From: Acinetobacter harbinensis
GTDB lineage: Bacteria; Pseudomonadota; Gammaproteobacteria; Pseudomonadales; Moraxellaceae
DNA: 36,026 bases
Assembly: GCF_000816495.1 (NCBI RefSeq)
Contig: NZ_JXBK01000001.1
Span: forward strand, 2,567,850-2,603,875
Reading direction: 5' to 3'
Below the pieces are notes generated by a model. It did no database searches, had not been told where the DNA came from, and saw only the letters and a list, made by a program, of their open reading frames with translations. The first letter of the stretch is position 1; every line of letters starts with the position of its first letter. The position numbers and the translations under genes are program-made. Of this stretch, positions 16,905 through 27,033 are shown in pieces.

Positions 16905-17471
16905 ATGGGTTTGGGTATTTTTTTACTGTTGATGCTGGCACTGGTGATTTTGGCAATTATGATTCGCAATACCATCGTACGCCATCACAATGCATCTATT
17001 CGAGCATGGTCAGATGTGGCCAGTTACGAACGGCAAAAAATTAAAATTCTAGATGGCTTACAAACCTTGGTGGAACAATATTCCAGTTTTGAACAAGGCA
17101 CTTTAGAAAAAGTTACTGAGCTGCGACGCAATATTTTAAATTTAAACATCAACAGTACCGATGTTTCACAGTTGCAGCGCATTGAAAGTCTGAACCAAGA
17201 GTTAATGCGCAGCCTAAATGTGGTGGTCGAGAACTATCCTGAGCTGAAAGCCAATAAAATTTATCTTAAAATGATGAATGAAATTGAAGAACAGAATGAA
17301 AATGTGGGTGCCGCCATCACTATTTTTAATCGCAATGTTGAGCTATTCAATAACTATATTCAGGTCTTTCCCAACAATATCATCAACACTTTAACCTTAA
17401 GTAAAAAAGCCATCCGCCCTTTCCGCGATCAAGCTGCGACGCAAAATTTTGACTATCGTCCTAATTTTTAA
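16905..17471 (+). CDS. lemA: LemA family protein
   Basis: 188 residues: one N-terminal membrane helix (about 3-20) and then a helical domain with the family's characteristic blocks, RAWSDVASYERQKIKILDGL, VVENYPELKANKIYLKMMNE, and NRNVELFNNYIQVFPNNII. LemA proteins are inner-membrane-anchored helical-bundle proteins of unsettled function. AAGGGG lies 6 nt before the ATG. The pairing with a DUF3137-like gene is a recurrent arrangement for this family. Not to be confused with the old name lemA for gacS in Pseudomonas; the gacS homologue is at 28117-30927. Confidence 0.9.
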   Translation: MGLGIFLLLMLALVILAIMIRNTIVRHHNASIRAWSDVASYERQKIKILDGLQTLVEQYSSFEQGTLEKVTELRRNILNLNINSTDVSQLQRIESLNQELMRSLNVVVENYPELKANKIYLKMMNEIEEQNENVGAAITIFNRNVELFNNYIQVFPNNIINTLTLSKKAIRPFRDQAATQNFDYRPNF

Positions 17472-18884
<1,413 letters not shown>

Positions 18885-18986
18885 TTTTTCAGTATTTGCG
18901 CTGAAGAAAAAGACCATGTAAATTGCTGAACAAGTTAATTTATTATCATATTGTTGATATACCGTTTTTTATTTTAGGAAAATGAA

Positions 18987-19316
18987 ATGAGCCTTTTTAT
19001 TTCTACTGCTCACGCAGCGGGTGAAGCTGCAAGCCAACCAAGTTTGGTGACCAACCTTTTGATGATTGCAGTATTTGTCGCAATTTTCTATTTTCTCATT
19101 TGGCGTCCACAAGCCAAACGTGCCAAAGAGCATCGTACTTTGGTTGAAAGCTTAGGTGTAGGCAGCGAAGTGGTTTTTGCCGGTGGCCTGATGGGTAAAA
19201 TCCTGAAAATCGACGGTGATTTTGTCGTGGTTGAACTCAGCCGTGGCGTAGAAGTAAAAGTTCAGCGCGCAAGTGTGATTTCGGTACTTCCAGAAGGCAC
19301 CTTAAATAATCTCTAA
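18987..19316 (+). CDS. yajC: Sec translocon accessory subunit YajC
   Basis: 109 residues with one membrane helix (about 20-40, LLMIAVFVAIFYFLIWRPQ), followed by the conserved basic RPQAKRAKEHRTLVESLGVGSEVVFAGGLMGKI. YajC forms an inner-membrane complex with SecD and SecF that assists SecYEG. AGGA precedes the ATG. The normal tgt-yajC-secD-secF order is kept, but an intrinsic terminator stands between yajC and secD. Confidence 0.96.
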   Translation: MSLFISTAHAAGEAASQPSLVTNLLMIAVFVAIFYFLIWRPQAKRAKEHRTLVESLGVGSEVVFAGGLMGKILKIDGDFVVVELSRGVEVKVQRASVISVLPEGTLNNL

Positions 19317-19321
19317 TCAAA

Positions 19322-19349
19322 AAAAAGTCGTGCCCTAGCACGACTTTTT
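19322..19349 (+). terminator. Intrinsic terminator between yajC and secD
   Basis: An 11-bp stem, AAAAAGTCGTG (19322-19332) and CACGACTTTTT (19339-19349), with a 6-nt loop and a T-run. It ends 19 nt before the secD ATG, so secD must be reached by read-through or from a promoter overlapping or inside yajC or the hairpin. Confidence 0.85.
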
Positions 19350-19368
19350 CATTTTAAGAAGAAAACAA

Positions 19369-21270
19369 ATGCGTTACCCAGCATGGAAATATCTGCTGAT
19401 CATTGTGGTTTTGGTGATCAGTACATTATATGCCCTGCCTAGTTTGTATCCAGATGAACCTGCTGTTCAAATTTCGGGTGCCAAAGCTGGTACCCAAATT
19501 GACCAGAGCATCATACAAAAAGCAGAGCAATTATTACAAAGTGAAAAGATCCCCAGTCATAACAACAGCTTTAGCAATAATGCTGCACTGCTACGCCTTG
19601 ACTCTTCTGAAGCACAATTAAAAGCCAAAGAAGTCTTGCGTCAAGGTTTGGGCGACAATTATGTCGTGGCGTTAAACCTTGCGCCAACCACCCCTGAATG
19701 GCTACGAAAAATTGGCGCCAAGCCAATGAAATTGGGCCTCGATTTACGTGGTGGTGTGCACTTCTTATTGGAAGTGGACATGGACAAGGCCATTACCCAG
19801 CGCATGGAAACCTCTGCGACCGATTTACGTCGTCAGTTCCGTGACAACAAGCTGAAATTTAACAGTCTTGCGCTGAACGACAGCATCATTACCCTCCAGT
19901 TTGCCAACAATAGCGACCGTGATGCGGCAATGGATTTTTTACGTCGTAATGGCAATGAGTTTACGCAGCAAGCAATTGCCTCGACTTCAGGCTCGACCTT
20001 ACGCTTAAATTATACCGATGCGCGTCGACAAGAAATTCAGTCCTATGCGGTCAATCAAAACTTAACCACGCTACGTAACCGGATTAACGAGTTAGGTGTG
20101 GCCGAAGCATTGGTACAAACCCAAGGCAGCAACCGTATTGTGGTGGAATTGCCCGGTGTACAAGATACTGCCGAAGCAAAACGCGTATTGGGACGTACAG
20201 CAAACTTAGAGTTCCGTTTGGTTTCGGATTTAAACGATCAATATATTGATCCTTATACCGGTGCAGCCAATGGTAAAGCTTTACCGCCGGGTACTGAACT
20301 GTTTGCCTATGAATCATTAGACAGTGGTCGTCAACTGCTGTTGAATCGCAATCGTATTTTAACCGGTGAACGTGTACAAAATGCCTCAAGCGGCTTTAGC
20401 CAAGACAGCGGCGGTGCTGAAGTAAACATTACCTTAGACAGCGCTGGTGGTAAATTAATGGCGGATGCCACACGTAATGCCGTTGGCAAACGTATGGCGG
20501 TTTTGTTTATTGAAAATAAACAAAAAATTAGCTATGTACCCGATCCTGAAACCGGAACACCGACTGAAGTACGCACCTCTTATGCTGAATCTGTGGTGAT
20601 TAATGCGGCCACCATTCAAGCAGTATTGGGTTCGCAGTTCCGTATTACCGGTTTAGATTCACCGCAAGAAGCAGCGGAATTGGCCTTGATGCTACGTGCC
20701 GGTGCACTTGCTGCGCCAATGTACTTTGTGGAAGAGCGTGTGGTGGGGCCAAGCCTTGGACAAGAAAATATCGACAAAGGCGTGTTATCGACGCAAATCG
20801 GTTTCTTGTTGGTGGCCATTTGGATGGTGGTGTTCTTCCGTCTATTCGGTTTAATTGCAAACTTTGCCTTGGTGATGAATTTGGCCATGATCTTGACGGT
20901 TATGTCATGGATTGGTGCCTCATTAACTTTACCGGGGATTGCAGGGATTGTAATCACCATTGGTATGGCGGTGGATGCCAACGTACTGATTTGTGAGCGT
21001 ATACGCGAAGAGATTAAATGGGGTGCATCGCCCAAACAGGCCATTGTGGCCGGTTATGAGCGCGCCTATAACACCATTTTCGACTCGAACTTAACCACAT
21101 TCTTGGTGGCGTTTATTCTATTTGCAATTGGTACCGGCCCGATTAAAGGCTTTGCCGTGACCTTAATGATCGGTATTGTTTGCTCGATGTTTACCGCTAT
21201 TACGGTAACGCGTGCAATCGTACAGCTGATCTATGGCAAAAAACGCAACTTGAAGAAGTTGAGCATATAA
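19369..21270 (+). CDS. secD: Protein-export membrane protein SecD
   Basis: 633 residues. SecD with SecF uses the proton gradient to pull translocating proteins across the inner membrane. It has a first membrane helix (about 7-26), a large periplasmic part with GLDLRGGVHFLLEVD at its start and ELGVAEALVQTQGSNRIVVELPG, and a C-terminal five-helix block. The latter contains GPSLGQENIDKG, GIVITIGMAVDANVLICERI and GTGPIKGFAVTLMIGIVCSMFTA (listed here only by key stretches). The gene ends 8-11 nt before secF. No reading-frame damage is seen. Confidence 0.98.
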   Translation: MRYPAWKYLLIIVVLVISTLYALPSLYPDEPAVQISGAKAGTQIDQSIIQKAEQLLQSEKIPSHNNSFSNNAALLRLDSSEAQLKAKEVLRQGLGDNYVVALNLAPTTPEWLRKIGAKPMKLGLDLRGGVHFLLEVDMDKAITQRMETSATDLRRQFRDNKLKFNSLALNDSIITLQFANNSDRDAAMDFLRRNGNEFTQQAIASTSGSTLRLNYTDARRQEIQSYAVNQNLTTLRNRINELGVAEALVQTQGSNRIVVELPGVQDTAEAKRVLGRTANLEFRLVSDLNDQYIDPYTGAANGKALPPGTELFAYESLDSGRQLLLNRNRILTGERVQNASSGFSQDSGGAEVNITLDSAGGKLMADATRNAVGKRMAVLFIENKQKISYVPDPETGTPTEVRTSYAESVVINAATIQAVLGSQFRITGLDSPQEAAELALMLRAGALAAPMYFVEERVVGPSLGQENIDKGVLSTQIGFLLVAIWMVVFFRLFGLIANFALVMNLAMILTVMSWIGASLTLPGIAGIVITIGMAVDANVLICERIREEIKWGASPKQAIVAGYERAYNTIFDSNLTTFLVAFILFAIGTGPIKGFAVTLMIGIVCSMFTAITVTRAIVQLIYGKKRNLKKLSI

Positions 21271-21281
21271 GGAGATCGATG

Positions 21282-22250
21282 ATGACTGACATGACTCAAC
21301 CTGATTCAAAGAAATATGGTCGTCCGGACAATGAGCGGATTATTCCGTTCATGAAAATTGCCTTTCCGGCGGCGATTATTTCAATCATTCTTACCATTGG
21401 CGGTATTTTCTTTATTGTCACTAAAGGGCTAAATCTCGGTTTAGACTTTACCGGCGGGGTATCGGCAGAGCTAAATTATGCTCAGCCTGCCAGCCAAAAT
21501 GCCGTGATTAAAGCCTTAGATGAGGCCGGTTTTCATGATGCGGTGGTGCAAACTTTAGGCAGCAACAAAGACCTATTGGTGCGGATGCCTGCACAAGACA
21601 TTAAAGTGGATGACTTAAGCAACGCCATTAAAAAGGCCGCGCAACTGCCGAACAATCCCGCTGAAGTACAAAAAGTTGACTCCGTCGGTGGGCAAGTCGG
21701 TAATGAGCTGTATGTCCGCTCAGCCAGTGCCGTGGCGCTCGCGCTTTTGTTGATGCTGGTGTATGTCACCATCCGCTTTGAGTTCAAACTGGCCATGGGC
21801 GCAGTGCTGTCGTTATTCCACGACATTATTGTGACTGTGGGTATTTTCGCCATGATGCAATGGCCGTTTGACTTAACCGTATTGGCGGCCGTATTGGCGT
21901 TAATTGGCTTCTCATTAAACGATAATATTGTGGTGTCGGATCGTATCCGTGAAAACTTCCGTAAAATTCGCGGTGCATCGCCTTTAGAAATTGTCAATAT
22001 TGCCTTAACGGAAACCTTACGCCGAACTATTCATACCTCGATGACGTTATTGCTGGTGGTTTTAGCCATGCTGTTTATGGGTGGTGATGGTCTGAAATGG
22101 TTCTCGGTGACCATGTGTATTGGTATTTTTGTTGGTACCTATTCTTCAATTTATATTGGAACTGCATTTGCGCTGTGGCGTGGTCTAAACCGCCAAGACT
22201 TCATTGTGCAAATTAAGCCTGAATTTGAAGAAGAAGAAATTCCAAGATAA
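21282..22250 (+). CDS. secF: Protein-export membrane protein SecF
   Basis: 322 residues. The N-terminal membrane helix (about 25-45) leads into GLNLGLDFTGGVSAELNY. A short periplasmic domain follows, then the five-helix block with VGNELYVRSASAVALALLL, IGFSLNDNIVVSDRIRENFR and FSVTMCIGIFVGTYSSIYIG. It pairs with SecD in the SecDF complex. AAGGAG lies 7 nt before ATG 21282; ATG 21279, immediately in front, is an equal possibility and would add one residue. An open frame continues upstream inside secD but is not used. Confidence 0.97.
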   Translation: MTDMTQPDSKKYGRPDNERIIPFMKIAFPAAIISIILTIGGIFFIVTKGLNLGLDFTGGVSAELNYAQPASQNAVIKALDEAGFHDAVVQTLGSNKDLLVRMPAQDIKVDDLSNAIKKAAQLPNNPAEVQKVDSVGGQVGNELYVRSASAVALALLLMLVYVTIRFEFKLAMGAVLSLFHDIIVTVGIFAMMQWPFDLTVLAAVLALIGFSLNDNIVVSDRIRENFRKIRGASPLEIVNIALTETLRRTIHTSMTLLLVVLAMLFMGGDGLKWFSVTMCIGIFVGTYSSIYIGTAFALWRGLNRQDFIVQIKPEFEEEEIPR

Positions 22251-22270
22251 TCTACTTTATACATCTATTA

Positions 22271-22296
22271 AAAAGCCCATCTTCGGATGGGCTTTT
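22271..22296 (+). terminator. Intrinsic terminator after secF
   Basis: AAAAGCCCATC (22271-22281) pairs with GATGGGCTTTT (22286-22296) around a UUCG tetraloop. It closes the tgt-yajC-secDF unit. Confidence 0.92.
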
Positions 22297-22388
22297 CTAG
22301 GCGCTTATTTTACTCATTTTCAAGCATTGATTTTTTAGAATCACTGTTAACACTTTAAAATCCAATTGAGAGTTCTATTTAAGCATTA

Positions 22389-22428
22389 AAAAAGCCCAGT
22401 TTGAGAACACACTCAAACTGGGCTTTTT
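22389..22428 (-). terminator. Intrinsic terminator after relA (bidirectional sequence)
   Basis: A 17-bp perfect stem, left arm 22389-22405 and right arm 22412-22428, both carrying GCCCAGTTTGAG or its complement, with loop AACACA. A-tract and T-tract flank it, so it could work on both strands; it lies about 25 nt past the relA stop. Confidence 0.92.
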
Positions 22429-22453
22429 CTTTTTTAAGCTTCAGGGCTTAAGC

Positions 22454-24763
22454 TTAATTGCCCTGCACCAAACGACGTGCGCTGATAATGCCCGGCTGCT
22501 GCTCTAAACGGGCCAATAAACGTGACAACTGCGCCAAACCCTTGACCTCAATCAACAATTTCATATTGGCAATGCCATCGGTTTCAGAGATGGTATTCAC
22601 CTGACGAATGTTGATTTGATCGGAAAAAATTACTTGGGTCAGATCTTTTAACAAGCCCCGACGATCATAGGCTTCCACCACAATCTGTACGCTTTGACCA
22701 CGCGTCGGCTGCATTTCCCAGTCGGCTTCAACCGCACGCTCCGGTTCTTGCGAAATCATGCGGATATAATCGGAACAGACCACTTTATGAATACTAACAC
22801 CGCGATTCAGGGTGATATAACCGCCAATTGATTCACCATGCACCGGCTGACAACACTGCGCAACATGCAATTCCACATTGTCTAAGCCATCAATTAAAAT
22901 ACCATGGGCAGACAAGGTATGGCTGGCACGTGGATTTAACGTCGGTTTCAACACCAGTTCAGGTTCATCCTGACCGATATGCATGTGACGATTGACCTGA
23001 TTCATCAAGGCATGCAGGCTAATATCGCCATTGACCAGACTAATCAGAATATCTTCACCCAACTTGACGTTAAAATGATTACAGTAATCATTTAAGTCGA
23101 TACTTTTAGGGTGAATCGCCAAACGCAGCAATTCTTTATTCAGAATTTCGCGGCCAATTTCTAAGTTTTTGCTGCGATCTTGCTGTCTAAACCAATGCCG
23201 CAACTTATCCCGCGCGCGCGCCGTTTTAATATAACCCAGCGAATTGACCAACCAATCCCGATTCGGTTCACGATCTTTTTTGGTTAAAATCTCAACTTGT
23301 TCACCAGTTTTTAAGGTGTAGGTTAGCGGCACATAACGCTGATTGACACGCGAAGCATAACACTTGTTGCCCACTTCGGTATGCACATGATAAGCAAAGT
23401 CTAAAACGGTTGAACCACGCGGCAACTCTTTAATGTCACCATCACGGCTAAACACATAAATTTTTTCAAAGCCTTCAAAATCTTGCAGTTGCTCAAAATT
23501 TTCCTGCTCATCATCATCTAATTTATTGACACCGGCTTCATTACGTTCTTGATAATGTTCTAAAACTGCACGCAGTGAATGTAAACGATGGTTAAAAGAA
23601 TGGTCGGTATTTTTACCGCCTTCTTTATAGTTGAAATGCGAACACACTCCAAGCTCTGCTTCTTCATGCATGGCTTTGGTACGAATTTGCACTTCTAAGG
23701 ATTTATTTTCAGCAATCACCGCGGTATGCAAAGAGCGATAGCCGTTGGCTTTGGGATTGGTAATATAGTCATCAAATTGATGCGGAATATGACGCCAAAT
23801 TTGATGCACAATACCCAAAGAGTGGTAACACTCAGGTACATTTTTAACCAAAACCCGAACTGCACGAATGTCATACAGCTGATCAAAACTTAAATCTTTG
23901 CTTTTCATTTTTCGATAAATCGAATAAATGTGTTTTACGCGTCCGCTAATTTCAGCGTCAATATCATGACTGGCCAACTCATGTTTGAGCTTATCCACCA
24001 CGAATTGAATATATTGCTCACGTTCTAAACGTTTTTCATTCAGCAATGAGGCAATTTCTTTATAGCGCTCTGGGGCTAAATAACGAAAAGCTAAATCTTC
24101 AAGTTCCCATTTCAGCTGTGCGATGCCTAAACGGTGTGCTAAAGGCGAATAGATGGTGAGAATCTCACGCGCCACGCGCTCTTGACGCTCTTTAGAGGCC
24201 TGTGTTAATTCACGCAGCGCATAAGTTCGCTCTGCCAGTTTAATCAGCACCACACGCACATCTTCGGTCACGGAAATCAGCATTTTATAAATGCCGTTCA
24301 AATGCTCTCTTTGATTGTTATTAAAGTGATCCTCTAACCGTTTATTTTTTTCAATTAGATCGGACAGTTTACCCATCGACAACGTGCCTTGCACCAAGCT
24401 ATGCACTTGTTCGCCGCACTGTTCACGAATCTCTTCTAGAGTAATCAGTCCCTCACGTACACTACGGTATAACATCGCCGCCGACAACGTATCTTCATCG
24501 ACATGTAAATGCGCCAAAATATCCGCCATTTCAATACCGGTATAAAAGGTATTAGAACGATGATTAACTTTGGCTTTCAGCTCGGCGTTTAAGGTTAAAT
24601 GCGTCACATCTTCAAGTTTTTTAAGCGCTGCACCATCAAAGATAATGCGAACACGACTCAGCCACTCTGATAAATCATGTCGAGCTTGTTCGGCATGTTC
24701 TACAGTCGCTTCCTCGGACAACTCGTTGAGTCGGCCGGGAAGTTGCTCACGTACTGTGACCAT
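22454..24763 (-). CDS. relA: GTP pyrophosphokinase (ppGpp synthetase) RelA
   Basis: 769 residues. Makes (p)ppGpp on stalled ribosomes during amino-acid starvation. Domain order: inactive hydrolase-like region (1-210) in which the catalytic HD pair is replaced (AAMLYRSVREG near 95-104); synthetase (about 275-385) with YDIRAVRVLV and the RelA-type acidic HQFDDYITNPKANGYRSLHT; TGS (433-493); a CC-containing region (VAQCCQPVHG); and a C-terminal ACT domain (about 690-769, RRGLLKDLTQVI). Loss of HD and the FDDY form separate it from SpoT. AGGAG lies 6 nt before the ATG. It is the last gene of the cysM-exonuclease-rlmD-relA run, 17 nt after rlmD. Confidence 0.96.
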   Translation of the reverse strand: MVTVREQLPGRLNELSEEATVEHAEQARHDLSEWLSRVRIIFDGAALKKLEDVTHLTLNAELKAKVNHRSNTFYTGIEMADILAHLHVDEDTLSAAMLYRSVREGLITLEEIREQCGEQVHSLVQGTLSMGKLSDLIEKNKRLEDHFNNNQREHLNGIYKMLISVTEDVRVVLIKLAERTYALRELTQASKERQERVAREILTIYSPLAHRLGIAQLKWELEDLAFRYLAPERYKEIASLLNEKRLEREQYIQFVVDKLKHELASHDIDAEISGRVKHIYSIYRKMKSKDLSFDQLYDIRAVRVLVKNVPECYHSLGIVHQIWRHIPHQFDDYITNPKANGYRSLHTAVIAENKSLEVQIRTKAMHEEAELGVCSHFNYKEGGKNTDHSFNHRLHSLRAVLEHYQERNEAGVNKLDDDEQENFEQLQDFEGFEKIYVFSRDGDIKELPRGSTVLDFAYHVHTEVGNKCYASRVNQRYVPLTYTLKTGEQVEILTKKDREPNRDWLVNSLGYIKTARARDKLRHWFRQQDRSKNLEIGREILNKELLRLAIHPKSIDLNDYCNHFNVKLGEDILISLVNGDISLHALMNQVNRHMHIGQDEPELVLKPTLNPRASHTLSAHGILIDGLDNVELHVAQCCQPVHGESIGGYITLNRGVSIHKVVCSDYIRMISQEPERAVEADWEMQPTRGQSVQIVVEAYDRRGLLKDLTQVIFSDQINIRQVNTISETDGIANMKLLIEVKGLAQLSRLLARLEQQPGIISARRLVQGN

Positions 24764-24780
24764 ACCCGTCTCCTACCTCT

Positions 24781-26184
24781 TTACTGATCATATTCTAAAT
24801 CGTTTATTTGGTGATCTTTTTCAAATAAGGCAATAGATTCGACATGTCCCGTATGGGTAAACATATCCATCACCCCTGCCTTTTTTAATCGGTAGCCATG
24901 CTGCGCCAGTAGACCGGCATCTCGTGCCAATGTGGCTGGATTACACGACACATAAACGATTCTTTTTGCACCAAATTTGGGTACATAATGCATAATCTCC
25001 TCTGCACCAGAGCGCGGCGGATCAATTAATAATGCATCAAATCCTTGTTTTGCCCAAGATTGCTGTGAGCAATCTTTTGTTAAATCTTGTGAATAAAAGC
25101 TGACTTGGCTTAAGCCGTTGGCAAGCGCATTTTCTGTACCACGGTGCACCATATCTAGACTGCCTTCTACGGCAACCACATGACCTGTTGCGCCCACACA
25201 ACGCGCCATTGCTAAGGAAAAATTACCCAAGCCACAGAACAAATCCAACACCCGTTCACCGGCTTTTAATTGCAGTAAATCACAGGCCAATTTGACCATT
25301 TGCGGATTAATACTTGAATTAACTTGGGTAAAGTCCAGCGGATTAAACGCAAATTTCAGATCAAAATCGTCTAAAGCATAATGCAGACGCATCGGGGCAG
25401 CTGGATCATCAGCGCGCTGTAAGGTCTCGGCAGCGCCGCCTTGCAAGTACAGTTGCCACTGTTTATTTAACGCAAATTGTTGTAATTGGTTGACATCACT
25501 GTCGGCTAATTTTTCGGTATGGCGAATCACCAAGGCGATTTCCGCATCGCCCATGGCCAATTCTATATGACCAATGGCCGCTTTGGCTTTTAGACTTTGG
25601 ATTAACTGCTTCAGTGCAGTGATCGATCCAAATTCACGATCTAGCACCAAGCAGCGATCAATTGAAATGAGTTTATTGCTTTGACGCTCACGAAAGCCGA
25701 CCATTAATTTATCTTGTGAGGCGATGTAGCGCACGCCAATTCGTGCTTTACGGCGATAATCTTCCCGCGTTGAGCGTAATGCGGGTAACCACTGTTCAAC
25801 CTGAAGACCGGCAAAATGCTCTAAATGAGATTTTAAAACCTCTTGCTTTAAACGAATCTGCTCATCGACAGCAATGTGTTGCATATTGCAACCGCCACAA
25901 CGGGTGAAGTGCGGACATTTCGGCTCCACACGTAAAGCAGAGGGCGCACTGAGTAATGCAATGCTGTCGGCTTCTTCAAGTCGTTTCACCACATGGGTAA
26001 TTTGTGCTGTGACTGTTTCGCCCGGTAAGGCATAGCTGATAAAAACTTTTTTACCGTGTTTGTCACTGGGATGGTCAGGATATGATCCATAGTGCGCGAT
26101 CCCGCGTCCTTCATGTGAAAGCGACTCAACGTCAAAGCTATAAATGGGATGTTGAGCAGGACGTGGCTTGGGTCTATGTTTCAT
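24781..26184 (-). CDS. rlmD: 23S rRNA (uracil-1939 C5)-methyltransferase
   Basis: 467 residues. RlmD (RumA) methylates U1939 of 23S rRNA with AdoMet. An N-terminal TRAM domain (about 12-78) is followed by an iron-sulfur site [10 protein letters not shown] (C90, C96, C99) with a fourth cysteine C178 in SIDRCLVLD. Next come the AdoMet motif [24 protein letters not shown] and the catalytic cysteine C414 in [12 protein letters not shown]. The set is complete. It lies 6 nt after the exonuclease gene, whose stop codon overlaps its ribosome-binding site, and 17 nt before relA. The rlmD-relA pair is conserved in many gammaproteobacteria. Confidence 0.97.
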   Translation of the reverse strand: MKHRPKPRPAQHPIYSFDVESLSHEGRGIAHYGSYPDHPSDKHGKKVFISYALPGETVTAQITHVVKRLEEADSIALLSAPSALRVEPKCPHFTRCGGCNMQHIAVDEQIRLKQEVLKSHLEHFAGLQVEQWLPALRSTREDYRRKARIGVRYIASQDKLMVGFRERQSNKLISIDRCLVLDREFGSITALKQLIQSLKAKAAIGHIELAMGDAEIALVIRHTEKLADSDVNQLQQFALNKQWQLYLQGGAAETLQRADDPAAPMRLHYALDDFDLKFAFNPLDFTQVNSSINPQMVKLACDLLQLKAGERVLDLFCGLGNFSLAMARCVGATGHVVAVEGSLDMVHRGTENALANGLSQVSFYSQDLTKDCSQQSWAKQGFDALLIDPPRSGAEEIMHYVPKFGAKRIVYVSCNPATLARDAGLLAQHGYRLKKAGVMDMFTHTGHVESIALFEKDHQINDLEYDQ

Positions 26185-26190
26185 GAATAC

Positions 26191-27012
26191 CTAGAGTGTG
26201 ACAGAAGGAAAGTCGAGCGCACTGAATTCAGTACGTTGTGAGGTTTCACGCCATACCGTTAAAAACTCGCTGTGCTGCGGTTGATGAGCTAAAAATTGAA
26301 TGGTGTTTTGTACCATACTGCGATAATCCGCTTGCAATAATTGTCCTTTAAGTAACAACCAACGCAAGTAAATCAACCATGTATTGAGTACATCGCCTTC
26401 ACAATAGCAGGTCAGTTTTTGCCATTGCTGTTGACGTACATATTCCGGCACATGATAGGCACCGTCCCCGCGTTTACCGGGATAGCCCAACAAGTGCGCC
26501 ACATCGTCCAGTTTTTGAAAGTGTCGACCATTAAACATGGCCATCACATCCATTAAATCCACATGACGATGATGATAGCGATTTTGGTAGTTATTATAAC
26601 GCTTTTGCTGATCAATTTCGCCCTGATCGAATAAGCTCGGTGCAGATAAACCATGATACATGGCGCGAAATAAAATCACCGGCAAATCAAATTGTGAACC
26701 ATTCCAACTGACTAAGGTGGGATAGCGCTTATCAAAAATTGATAAAAATTTGGTTAAAATTTCCGCTTCAGTGTGCTGTTCTTGACTAAAAGAGAACATT
26801 TTCATGTTGCCCTGTTCATCCAGCCATAAACCAGAAATACAGACAATCTCATGTAAAGCCAAGCGTTGAAAGTCCATGCCTGACTCTTGTCGACGCAGTT
26901 TAATCAACGCTTGTTCTAAATCGGCTGGTGGTAAATCTAAACCATATAAATGCGCACCTGATTTTAAGTCAGTCAGGGTTTCGATATCAAACACTAAAAC
27001 AGGTAGGCGCAT
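26191..27012 (-). CDS. PolB-like 3'-5' exonuclease (DEDD family)
   Basis: 273 residues of the 'predicted 3'-5' exonuclease related to PolB exonuclease domain' family (PF10108 type). The first acidic motif is VLVFDIETL (D9, E11), the second SWNGSQFDLPVI, and the third lies near YCEGDVLNTWLIYLRWL, giving a DEDD set. RYHHRHVDLMDVMAMFNGRHFQKLDDVA is the family-typical middle (key residues only). The substrate, DNA or RNA, is not known. It starts 21 nt after cysM and ends 6 nt before rlmD, so it is part of the same transcript. Confidence 0.85.
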   Translation of the reverse strand: MRLPVLVFDIETLTDLKSGAHLYGLDLPPADLEQALIKLRRQESGMDFQRLALHEIVCISGLWLDEQGNMKMFSFSQEQHTEAEILTKFLSIFDKRYPTLVSWNGSQFDLPVILFRAMYHGLSAPSLFDQGEIDQQKRYNNYQNRYHHRHVDLMDVMAMFNGRHFQKLDDVAHLLGYPGKRGDGAYHVPEYVRQQQWQKLTCYCEGDVLNTWLIYLRWLLLKGQLLQADYRSMVQNTIQFLAHQPQHSEFLTVWRETSQRTEFSALDFPSVTL

Positions 27013-27033
27013 AGTTACTCACAAACAATAAAT

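Noticed and set aside
16905..17471. lemA as the sensor kinase gene of that name
   Set aside because: lemA was an old name of gacS in Pseudomonas; this is the unrelated small LemA membrane protein family.
20616..21044. Long antisense open frame within secD (142 codons), and a similar one in secF at 21533-21997
   Set aside because: They mirror conserved secD/secF coding sequence, have no ribosome-binding site and no recognisable motif; codon bias of the true genes explains them.
22454..24763. SpoT rather than RelA
   Set aside because: The HD hydrolase pair is missing, the synthetase loop is the acidic RelA form (FDDY), and the gene lies next to rlmD.
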